7,827 nt of DNA from NCBI GenBank assembly GCA_035646535.1, contig DASRPD010000077.1:1-7827 (forward strand), read 5' to 3'. The DNA comes from DASRPD01 sp035646535. Lineage in GTDB: Bacteria; Actinomycetota; Acidimicrobiia; IMCC26256; JANYLB01. Below are positions 1-5,550 of the stretch, in pieces; the first letter of the stretch is position 1; each line of letters opens with the position of its first letter. Both the position numbers and the translations under genes were made by a program. A model generated the notes under the pieces. The model was not told the origin of the DNA, did no database searches, and worked only from the letters and a program-made list of their open reading frames with translations.

Positions 1-141
1 CACGTGCGCCCCGGCGAGAGCCACCTCGGAAGTCTCGCGGCGGCCGGCGAGGTGCTCGACGTGCTGCTCTCCTACTGGCCCGATCCGCGCGTTCGCCGAG
101 AGCACAGCGATCGCCCGCGTCAGGGTTCTGCGTCAGCCTGA
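1..141 (+). CDS. C-terminal end of a probable alpha/beta hydrolase (partial)
   Basis: Only the last 46 codons are in the window, reading in frame 1 to a TGA at 139-141. The segment RPGESHLGSLAAAGEVLDVL, followed by LSYW, looks like the end of an alpha/beta-hydrolase fold: a His in a 'G-x-x-H' context (residue 8 of the visible part) followed by a long amphipathic helix. That is where the catalytic His and last helix of esterases and lipases lie. The tail after the helix is Arg- and Ser-rich and likely disordered. The nucleophile elbow is outside the window, so the family is inferred from the C-terminus alone. The next gene on the strand is a Baeyer-Villiger monooxygenase, whose ester product would need an esterase, which supports the call. 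The gap to that gene is about 130 bases, so co-transcription is possible but not shown. Confidence 0.55.
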   Translation, partial: HVRPGESHLGSLAAAGEVLDVLLSYWPDPRVRREHSDRPRQGSASA

Positions 142-184
142 GAGCTCGGGCGACGCACGGTCGCGGCCGGCTCTTCGATGGGTG

Positions 185-261
185 GACCGGTCGTGCCGCT
201 CGTGGATGCATGACGGGACCGGGTTGAGCCAGACTCGGATCGTCCGCAGCCCCGACCGGTC
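185..261. promoter_or_regulatory. Pair of identical GACCGGTC palindromes upstream of the monooxygenase
   Basis: The 8-base palindrome GACCGGTC occurs at 185-192 and again at 254-261, in the gap before the monooxygenase start at 275. The two centres are 69 bases apart. Two copies in a 133-base gap could be binding half-sites of a regulator, but the motif is short and CG-rich, so chance is a real alternative. I saw no convincing -35/-10 pair here. The only TTGA-like element is TTGAGC at 224-229, with no partner at proper spacing. Confidence 0.2.
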
Positions 262-274
262 AGGACGCGCACCC

Positions 275-2218
275 ATGGTCGACACGACCCGCGACTTCGA
301 CTTCGACCCCGACCTCCACGACGCCGACGAGGCACTGATCGCGGCGGCGCTCGAACACGCCGACGTGCCGCCGTTGCTCACCGCGCTGGCCACGGCGCTC
401 GACGACCCGGGGTTCGTCCCCACCCACCTCCGGCCCGATCTCTCGATCCCGATGGACCCGACCGCGGGGCTCAGCCCCGAACAGCTGGCCGAGGGGCGCC
501 GACTCGCGGTGTCAGGCCTCCTCCGACTGCAAGAGCACACGAATCGGCCGGAGCGGCCCGCGTCGGCGGAGCGACTCCATCCGATGCTCGAGTACCTCGC
601 GGGCACCGACCAGATCGACGACTACCTCGAGCTCCTGCGCGACGAGCTCGCGCTCGGAGAGGATCTGCGCGCCCCGGGCTGGCACAAGGAGAATCTCGCG
701 CCCGACCGGCCGTTTCGGGTCGCGGTCATCGGTGCGGGCATGTCCGGCATCCTCGCCGCGCATCGGCTCCGCCAGGCCGGCGCCGAGGTCGTGGTCTTCG
801 AGAAGGACACCGACGTCGGCGGCACGTGGCTCGAGAACTCCTACCCGGGCTGTCGCGTCGACGTGTCGAACCACTTCTACTGCTACTCGTTCGCGCAGCG
901 CACCGACTGGCCCGACCACTACTCGCCACGCGACGTCCTGCTCGAGTACTTCCGCGGGGTCGCCGAGGACTGCGGTGTCCGGCCGTTGATCCGCTTCGAG
1001 ACCGAGGTGCAGGCGCTACGGTTCGACGAGTCGAGGTCCACCTGGACGGTGCAGGTCGTGGGACCCGATGGTGGATCTTCGAATGTCGAGGCACACGCGG
1101 TGATCAGCGCGGTCGGCCAGTTGAACCGCCCGAACCTGCCCGAGATCGCCGGGCGCGACAGCTTCTCGGGCCTGGCGTTCCACTCGGCCCGCTGGGATCA
1201 CACGGTCGACCTGGCCGGCAAGCGGGTCGCGGTCATCGGCACGGGCGCGAGCGCGGCCCAGCTCATTCCCCATGTCGCGGAGCAGGCGGCCGAGCTCACG
1301 ATCTTCCAGCGCACGCCGGCGTGGTTCCTGCCGACACCCGACTACCAGGACCCCGTCTCGCCCCAGTCCCAGTGGCTGTTCCGCAACGTGCCGGGCTACG
1401 CCAACTGGTACCGGTTCTGGATCTTCTTCCAGAACGTCGAAGGTCTCATCGGGGCCGCGCGGGTCGATTCCGACTGGGAGGGCCACGAGGGATCGGTCGG
1501 GCTGTTCAACGACGCGGTCCGCCAGCTCTTCACCGCGTATCTCGAAGCTGAGCTCGCCGACCGACCCGACCTCCTCGCGCGAGTCCTGCCCGCCTACCCA
1601 CCGTTCGCCAAGCGGTTCATCCGTGACGACGGAGCGTGGGCGAAGACGCTGCGACGCGACGATGTCGAGCTCGTCACCGATGCGATCACCGAGATCACCC
1701 CCGGCGGCGTCCGCACGGCCGACGCCGTCGAGCACCCGGTCGACGTGATCATCTACGGCACCGGCTTCACCGCGTCCGACTTCCTCATGCCGATGGAGGT
1801 CGTCGGCCGCGACGGCGTCGAGCTGCACGACCGGTGGGCCGGAGACGCTCGCGCGTACCTGGGCATCACGCTGCCCGGCTTTCCGAACCTGTTCATGCTC
1901 TACGGCCCGAACACGAACATCGTCGTCAACGGCAGCATCACCTACTTCTCGGAGTGTGGCGTGCAGTACATCCTGGGATGTGTCCGGGCGCTGCTCGAGG
2001 GCGACGTGGCTGCGCTCGAACCGAAGGTCGCGGTGCACGATGCCTTCAACGAGCGGGTCGATGCCGAGAACCGGAAGATGGCCTGGGGCGTCGCCACGGT
2101 GCACAGCTGGTACCGCAACGCCACCGGCCGGACGGCGCAGAACTGGCCGTTCAGCCTGCTGGACTACTGGCGTGCAACCCGGGCCCCGGACCTCGACGAG
2201 TACGACCTGACCCCCTGA
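275..2218 (+). CDS. Baeyer-Villiger flavin monooxygenase, long 4-hydroxyacetophenone monooxygenase type
   Basis: This 647-residue class I Baeyer-Villiger monooxygenase should use FAD, NADPH and O2 to insert oxygen next to a ketone, giving an ester or lactone in the cytoplasm. Visible motifs are the FAD-binding GAGMSG at 153-158, GGTW at 182-185 running into YPGCRVD at 190-196, and the family fingerprint FSGLAFHSARWD at 297-308 (F-x-G-x3-H-x3-W-D). The NADPH Rossmann motif GTGASA is at 322-327, and FQRTP includes Arg346, which aligns with the catalytic Arg of phenylacetone monooxygenase. About 145 residues precede the first Rossmann motif. This extension is absent from cyclohexanone-type enzymes and typical of 4-hydroxyacetophenone monooxygenase, whose total length is also near 640. 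The frame stays open upstream to a GTG at 182, but those 31 residues are low in family character, so ATG 275 is preferred although its ribosome site is weak (AGGA, 263-266 region). The substrate cannot be read from the sequence; an aryl or long-chain ketone is plausible. Confidence 0.93.
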   Translation: MVDTTRDFDFDPDLHDADEALIAAALEHADVPPLLTALATALDDPGFVPTHLRPDLSIPMDPTAGLSPEQLAEGRRLAVSGLLRLQEHTNRPERPASAERLHPMLEYLAGTDQIDDYLELLRDELALGEDLRAPGWHKENLAPDRPFRVAVIGAGMSGILAAHRLRQAGAEVVVFEKDTDVGGTWLENSYPGCRVDVSNHFYCYSFAQRTDWPDHYSPRDVLLEYFRGVAEDCGVRPLIRFETEVQALRFDESRSTWTVQVVGPDGGSSNVEAHAVISAVGQLNRPNLPEIAGRDSFSGLAFHSARWDHTVDLAGKRVAVIGTGASAAQLIPHVAEQAAELTIFQRTPAWFLPTPDYQDPVSPQSQWLFRNVPGYANWYRFWIFFQNVEGLIGAARVDSDWEGHEGSVGLFNDAVRQLFTAYLEAELADRPDLLARVLPAYPPFAKRFIRDDGAWAKTLRRDDVELVTDAITEITPGGVRTADAVEHPVDVIIYGTGFTASDFLMPMEVVGRDGVELHDRWAGDARAYLGITLPGFPNLFMLYGPNTNIVVNGSITYFSECGVQYILGCVRALLEGDVAALEPKVAVHDAFNERVDAENRKMAWGVATVHSWYRNATGRTAQNWPFSLLDYWRATRAPDLDEYDLTP

Positions 2219-2224
2219 CGCTTT

Positions 2225-2263
2225 GGCGTCGCAGGCGGGGATCTGTTGCGGACCTGCGACGCC
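2225..2263. terminator. Bidirectional stem-loop between convergent genes
   Basis: GGCGTCGCAGG (2225-2235) and CCTGCGACGCC (2253-2263) form a perfect 11-bp GC-rich stem with a 17-base loop. It lies 6 bases after the monooxygenase stop and about 20 bases beyond the stop of the convergent hydrolase gene, so it can serve transcripts from both sides. No run of T follows on either strand, which is usual for actinobacterial terminators. Position and perfect pairing make termination the simplest role. Confidence 0.65.
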
Positions 2264-2283
2264 GAGGTGAGACGGGACGCGCG

Positions 2284-3222
2284 TCAGGAGCCTTCGCCGG
2301 CACACCCGCGGAAGAAGCCCATGAGGGGGTCAGTGACGAATGTCTCACCCGGTTGACCGATCGCGTCGTTGACCGCGGCGTGGCTGAGGCCGCCCGCGAC
2401 CTGCACCTCGGCCGGCACGCCTGCCGCGACCAGCATCGACCCGAACGACTGGGCCTGCGCGATCCGGGAAGCGGTGCCGCGAGTGACAATGTGGAATTGT
2501 GGGATCCCCTCGCCGGGCGCCACGTGGTCGGGTGGCGAACCGGCCGCCCAGGTGTCGGGATCGTCGCCGAAGGCGTTGCGGAACATCAGCTCCGAGGTCC
2601 CTCCACCGGCGATCTGGGCGGCGATGTCGTAGGTGGTGTCGATCGGTGCGGCGCACACGACGTCGGCGAGGCTGCTCCCGGTGCCTTCGAGAAACGACTC
2701 GTCGGTCGAATCGAGCGCCACCAGGAACGCGCCGGCAGAGTGGCCGAGCAGCATCACCTGATCGGCGTCGAGCCCGTGATCGGTCGCATGGTCCGACAGG
2801 TAGGTGATCGCTGCGGCGATGTCCTGTTCCGCCGCGGGGTACTCCCCGTTCGTCGAGCCGGAACCGGGATCGCCGACGAGGCGGTAGTTGAGACTGGCGA
2901 AGCCCCATCCCGCGCCGGTGAACAGTGCGACCTTGTTCGCGATCTGGTTGGTCTTGTCGCCGTTGACGAAGCCACCACCGTGGACGTATGCCACCAGCGG
3001 TGCCGGCGCGCAGCCTTCCGGACGGACCGGGAGGTACAGATCCAACGACTGCAACCGCGCCGCAACACCGGGTGACGTCGCGTACCGCAGATCGTGATGA
3101 GCGACCGTCCCCGTGGGAGAGCAGTCCGGCGGCGGATCCGGCGGAACACAGGCCACGGCCACGAGGCCGACGACCGCGAGGAACAGAGCGAACAACGAGA
3201 CCCGTCGCATGCCGCGCACCAT
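2284..3222 (-). CDS. Exported alpha/beta hydrolase (esterase/lipase type), possible lipoprotein, apparent loss of catalytic acid
   Basis: The product is 312 residues. The N-terminus is a signal peptide: RR at 6-7, then a hydrophobic run up to AVAC with Cys25, followed by Pro- and Asp-rich sequence. AVAC is a poor lipobox (Ala at -3 rather than Leu, Val or Ile), so it may be a lipoprotein or simply secreted. The rest matches carboxylesterases of the hormone-sensitive-lipase/BD-FAE kind: the oxyanion motif HGGGF at 81-85, the nucleophile elbow GHSAG at 160-164 (Ser162), and the catalytic His in LSHAAVND (His281). The strand that normally reads G-T-A-D before the catalytic acid reads RGTASRIAQAQSF here, so Ser252 replaces the expected Asp. 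The substrate is unknown, probably a small or acyl ester outside the membrane. ATG 3222 is taken as the start; ATG 3210 (residue 5) is equally possible, as neither has a clear ribosome site. The helicase gene lies upstream on the same strand, 79 bases away, with hairpins between. Confidence 0.85.
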   Translation of the reverse strand: MVRGMRRVSLFALFLAVVGLVAVACVPPDPPPDCSPTGTVAHHDLRYATSPGVAARLQSLDLYLPVRPEGCAPAPLVAYVHGGGFVNGDKTNQIANKVALFTGAGWGFASLNYRLVGDPGSGSTNGEYPAAEQDIAAAITYLSDHATDHGLDADQVMLLGHSAGAFLVALDSTDESFLEGTGSSLADVVCAAPIDTTYDIAAQIAGGGTSELMFRNAFGDDPDTWAAGSPPDHVAPGEGIPQFHIVTRGTASRIAQAQSFGSMLVAAGVPAEVQVAGGLSHAAVNDAIGQPGETFVTDPLMGFFRGCAGEGS

Positions 3223-3249
3223 GACACACCGATGTCAGGAAACCGTGAA

Positions 3250-3286
3250 GTTGACGCGATCAACACGCGGGACGGGACGACCCGTC
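3250..3286 (-). terminator. Tandem hairpins after the helicase gene
   Basis: On the minus strand, 15 bases after the helicase stop, GACGGG (3271-3276) and CCCGTC (3281-3286) form a 6-bp stem with a 4-base loop. A second small hairpin follows, with arms GTTGA (3250-3254) and TCAAC (3260-3264) and a 5-base loop. Neither is followed by a T run. They fill the 79-base gap before the exported hydrolase and could terminate or attenuate helicase transcription, so the two genes are probably not a simple operon. Confidence 0.4.
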
Positions 3287-3301
3287 GACTTCCTCGCGAG
3301 G

Positions 3302-4507
3302 TCAGCCGTGCGAGCGGGTACGACGCGGCCGGCGCGCACCATTGGTGCGACGAGGTGCACCCTGCTTCGAGCCGTTGCGGCGTCCGTTGTCGCGCGGCCG
3401 CACCGCGGGCTCGTTGCCCGCCGGACCGAGGCCGAGCTCGCGCTGGAGCTTGCGGCTCTCCCGCTGCTGGTCATGCGAGATCAGCGAGATGACAACGCCG
3501 GACGCGCCCTTGCGCGCAGTGCGGCCCGACCGGTGCAGGTAGGTCTTCGCATCTTCGGGCGGGTCGAAGTGCACGACGCACGCGACATCGTCCACGTGGA
3601 TGCCCCGCGCCGCCACATCTGTCGCGACGAGCGCGTCGACAGACCCGCGGATGAACGAGGCGAGGGCACGGTCGCGTTGGTTCTGCGATCGACCGCCATG
3701 GATGGGCGCCGCCTTCACGTTGGCGTGCACGAGCTTCTTGGCCACCTTCTCGGCCCCGCGGCGGGTGCGACAGAACACGATGGTCGGGCCTTCGGTGCCG
3801 ACGACATCGGCGAGTCGTTCGAGTCGGGCGTCGGGCCTGATGGTCTCGAAGCGGTGGTCGGCGTTGATGCCATCATCTTCGGCATCGCCGATCTCGTGGC
3901 GGACCGGGTCGTGCTGGTAGGCACGCGTGAGCACCGCGACGTCGCCGTCGAGCGTCGCCGAGAACAAGATGGTCTGACGCTCGGGCGCGGTCGCGTCGAG
4001 GAGGCGACGCACCGCGGGGAGGAAGCCCATGTCGGCCATGCGATCGGCCTCGTCGACCACGACGCTCTCCACAGCGGCCAGGCTCACGATCCGTTGCTCG
4101 ATGAGATCCTCGAGCCGACCGGGGCAGGCAACGAGCACGTCGACGCCCTTGCGAAGCGCACGGCGCTGGGGCTCATAGCCCACGCCACCGTAGATCGCGA
4201 ACACCCGACGTCTCCGGGCCTCGGCCAGGGGCTGCAGCTCGCGCTGGATCTGCGCGGCGAGCTCACGTGTCGGTGCGAGCACGAGCGCCCGAGGCCGCTT
4301 CGGCGCGGCTCGCTCGACCCGCGCCAGGACCGGCAGTCCGAAGGCAATCGTCTTGCCGGAGCCTGTGGGCGCGCGCCCGCAGACGTCGCGGCCCTCGAGC
4401 AGGTCGGGAATGGTCGCGGCCTGGATCGGGAACGGGGTCGTGATGTCACGCGCCGCGAGTACGGCCGCGAGGTCCTCGGGCACGCCGAGGTCAGTAAAGC
4501 TGGACAC
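3302..4507 (-). CDS. DEAD-box ATP-dependent RNA helicase (RhlE-like)
   Basis: This 401-residue protein has the full set of DEAD-box motifs. The Q-motif region runs from Phe4 to Gln29. It is followed by APTGSGKT (46-53), PTREL (79-83), DEAD (152-155), SAT (183-185), IVFCRTRR (243-250), ATDVAARGIHVDD (295-307) and HRSGRTAR (325-332). It should unwind short RNA duplexes with ATP in ribosome assembly, mRNA turnover or cold adaptation. After the second RecA domain there is a basic, Arg/Asn/Gly-rich tail of about 35 residues, the usual disordered RNA-binding tail. The start is GTG 4507: the Q-motif helicase core begins a few residues later, and AAGGAG lies at 4519-4524, 11 bases upstream. The frame stays open to an ATG at 4855, but that 116-residue extension has no helicase similarity and overlaps a coding remnant on the other strand, so it is rejected. 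All motifs are intact, so activity is expected. Confidence 0.95.
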   Translation of the reverse strand: MSSFTDLGVPEDLAAVLAARDITTPFPIQAATIPDLLEGRDVCGRAPTGSGKTIAFGLPVLARVERAAPKRPRALVLAPTRELAAQIQRELQPLAEARRRRVFAIYGGVGYEPQRRALRKGVDVLVACPGRLEDLIEQRIVSLAAVESVVVDEADRMADMGFLPAVRRLLDATAPERQTILFSATLDGDVAVLTRAYQHDPVRHEIGDAEDDGINADHRFETIRPDARLERLADVVGTEGPTIVFCRTRRGAEKVAKKLVHANVKAAPIHGGRSQNQRDRALASFIRGSVDALVATDVAARGIHVDDVACVVHFDPPEDAKTYLHRSGRTARKGASGVVISLISHDQQRESRKLQRELGLGPAGNEPAVRPRDNGRRNGSKQGAPRRTNGARRPRRTRSHG

Positions 4508-4714
4508 AGGTTCTTGGTCTCCTTGCCCCGGATGCGGGACGATTGCAGGTGGCGCACTCACTCGAGCAGCGCAGCACCTGGCAACGAGACCGAGAACGGA
4601 CCCAGCGGGCACGAAGAAAAGGTGCCGCAGATCCTGGAGAGCGAAGACTCGCAGACGCGAATCAGGTGACACCCTACCACGGGCGCGTCGGCGGCGTGCG
4701 ACCCGCTGGTGTGA

Positions 4715-4822
4715 ACCGCCGATGACGCTCTGTTCGCGGACTGGCCCAAGTTCCTCGCCATCGAGACCGCCGCGCTCTGGGACGGTCTCGTCGCCATCGC
4801 CGAGGCCATCGACGAACGCTGA
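4715..4822 (+). pseudogene. Short 3' remnant of an unidentified protein-coding gene
   Basis: The plus frame between an in-frame TGA (4712-4714) and a TGA at 4820-4822 encodes 35 residues with protein-like character: DDALFADWPKFLAIETAALW, then DGLVAIAEAIDER. It has a W-P-K-F-L turn and a clean amphipathic helix, and the codons favour G/C at position three. There is no start codon or ribosome site, and the upstream frame is closed, so it reads as the C-terminal scrap of a decayed or deleted gene. I do not recognise the parent family. It could be a chance open stretch in GC-rich DNA. It lies next to the toxin-like module, as expected at the edge of an exchanged segment. Confidence 0.35.
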
Positions 4823-4938
4823 CTCATCGGCCATCGTCAACCCCCACTTCGCCAAACTGACCCATTACCGCGTGGCGTGCAGGGCGACCGATCTCCTCAC
4901 CAGGTTTCGGTTGCCGCGTCCCGAGATGTCTGACAAGG

Positions 4939-4967
4939 TAGCTTGACTCCCAGGTTGGGACAAGCTA
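4939..4967. promoter_or_regulatory. Bulged 12-bp inverted repeat: candidate operator of the two-gene module
   Basis: TAGCTTG (4939-4945) pairs with CAAGCTA (4961-4967). Inside it, TCCCA (4948-4952) pairs with TGGGA (4956-4960) around a GGT loop. An unpaired AC at 4946-4947 is the only interruption. The element ends 10 bases before the ATG at 4978 and covers the likely -35. Such a position suits an operator bound by the helix-turn-helix partner to repress its own operon. If transcription started further upstream it could also act as an RNA hairpin blocking translation. Confidence 0.55.
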
Positions 4968-4971
4968 AGTC
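4943..4971 (+). promoter_or_regulatory. Candidate promoter giving a leaderless transcript
   Basis: TTGACT (4943-4948) matches the -35 consensus at five of six positions. Exactly 17 bases later comes TAAGTC (4966-4971), a poor -10 that keeps only the leading TA. The start site would then fall at about 4977-4979, on the ATG at 4978, so the mRNA would have no leader. No Shine-Dalgarno precedes that ATG, which agrees. Leaderless mRNAs are common in actinobacteria. The weak -10 lowers confidence. Confidence 0.4.
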
Positions 4972-4977
4972 GTCTAC

Positions 4978-5196
4978 ATGGAGATCGCACCCAACGCCCG
5001 CAAGCACGGAGTCCGGGCCGAGGACATGCACCACGCGATCCTCAACGCAATCCGCACCGTCGAGCAGGACTCATCCCGGACGCTCTTCATCGGGCCAGCC
5101 CGGGATGGGGCACCGCTCGAAGTCGTTGTCACCGACGACGCGAAGATCATCCACGCAATGCCGCTACGGCGGACCTTCTACCGATACCTGAGGTGA
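4978..5196 (+). CDS. Small toxin-like protein with BrnT-like motif order
   Basis: This 72-residue basic protein is first in a two-gene module. Its motifs come in the order seen in BrnT/RelE-type toxins: RKHGV (8-12), a helix (14-30) containing HHAILNAI, a strand-turn-strand with LFIGPARDG (36-44) and LEVVVTD (47-53), then IIHAMPLRR (57-65) and FYRYLR at the end. BrnT has the same K-H-G, I-G, V-V-x-T and basic C-terminal strand logic, so a ribosome-dependent or RNA-cleaving role is a reasonable guess, but similarity is at motif level only. His10, Arg26, Arg34, Arg64 and Arg65 are candidates for RNA contact or catalysis. There is no ribosome site, so it is probably read from a leaderless mRNA. 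Its stop lies just inside the ribosome site of the next gene, so the two are translationally coupled. Toxin-first order is also BrnTA-like. It could instead be a non-toxic regulator partner. Confidence 0.7.
   Translation: MEIAPNARKHGVRAEDMHHAILNAIRTVEQDSSRTLFIGPARDGAPLEVVVTDDAKIIHAMPLRRTFYRYLR
5190..5195 (+). promoter_or_regulatory. Ribosome site that sets the start of the second gene
   Basis: GAGGTG (5190-5195) overlaps the stop of the toxin-like gene and lies 6 bases before ATG 5202. The in-frame GTG 5193 and ATG 5196 are too close to, or inside, this site, so ATG 5202 is favoured. The overlap means that ribosomes ending the first gene can start the second. Confidence 0.6.
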
Positions 5197-5201
5197 TGAC
5201 C

Positions 5202-5477
5202 ATGCCGCGAACCACCGCACAGATCCAACAGGCCGCGCTCGACGCTGAGGCGTGGCTTGACTCTCTCGACCCCGACGAGACCCCGGGGCTCGACGCAACC
5301 GACCTACGCGCCATCGCCGCCGCAGTCGCCGAACTCGGCGACGCCGACCAGCGACTGCGCGACGCCGTGAACACTGCTCGCGCCAACGGGCACACCTGGA
5401 CCTCGATCGGCGCTGTGCTCGGCGTCTCGAAGCAGGCCGCAACCCAGCGGTACGGGGAAGCTCACGCGACGCGATGA
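5202..5477 (+). CDS. Small helix-turn-helix protein, candidate antitoxin/operon repressor
   Basis: The product is 91 residues from ATG 5202, or 93-94 if ATG 5196 or GTG 5193 is used. The first half is acidic and helical, with WLDSLDPDETPGLDATD at 18-34. A second helix rich in Ala and Asp follows (35-60). The C-terminus holds a helix-turn-helix: NGHTWTSIGAVLGVSKQAAT from 62 to 81, where T-W-x-x-I-G-x-x-L-G-V-S is the first helix and turn and KQAATQRYG the recognition helix. This sigma-70-region-4- or resolvase-like HTH is common in small actinobacterial partners of toxin-like genes. By position and acidity it probably binds and neutralises the upstream protein and represses the promoter through the inverted repeat at 4939-4967. 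The antitoxin role is inferred. BrnA itself is not this type of HTH, so the pairing would be non-canonical. Confidence 0.7.
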   Translation: MPRTTAQIQQAALDAEAWLDSLDPDETPGLDATDLRAIAAAVAELGDADQRLRDAVNTARANGHTWTSIGAVLGVSKQAATQRYGEAHATR

Positions 5478-5500
5478 CCGTCCGCTGAGTTGCGGTCATC
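5473..5500. terminator. Inverted repeat closing the two-gene module
   Basis: GATGACCG (5473-5480) and CGGTCATC (5493-5500) form a perfect 8-bp stem with a 12-base loop. The left arm includes the stop codon of the helix-turn-helix gene. The DUF418 gene ends on the opposite strand at 5551, so the element could end transcripts from both directions. No T run follows, so it may instead be a protein-binding site or the edge of an inserted segment. Confidence 0.4.
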
Positions 5501-5550
5501 ACAGGCGAAGACTGTGACGCCGAACTCATGCTCGAGGCTGGACGCCAGGG

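Larger units (their letters stand above)
4508..4977. other. 470-base gap without an intact gene
   Basis: This stretch lies between the divergent helicase (minus) and toxin-like gene (plus), so it must carry promoters for both. On the helicase side it holds the AAGGAG ribosome site (4519-4524) and a possible -10 TAGGGT (minus strand, 4671-4676) with no good -35. If used, that would give a leader of roughly 150 bases. In the middle is a short 3' coding remnant on the plus strand (4715-4822). Its right end holds the inverted repeat and promoter of the two-gene module. The section 4823-4935 shows nothing I can name. Confidence 0.6.

Noticed and set aside
182..274. Upstream GTG start for the monooxygenase
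   Set aside because: The 31 extra residues are unlike the family and there is no ribosome site. ATG 275 gives the usual length of the 4-hydroxyacetophenone type.
1016..2305. Long minus-strand open frame of 429 codons opposite the monooxygenase
   Set aside because: It lies antisense to a gene with full family motifs, has no recognisable domain, and is explained by the GC-rich codon bias of the real gene.
3113..4669. Long plus-strand open frame of 518 codons opposite the helicase
   Set aside because: It is antisense to an intact DEAD-box helicase, and its composition is an Arg/Ala/Asp-rich mirror of the real gene.
4508..4855. In-frame N-terminal extension of the helicase to ATG 4855
   Set aside because: The 116 extra residues have no helicase similarity. 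AAGGAG sits before GTG 4507, and the Q-motif starts right after that GTG.
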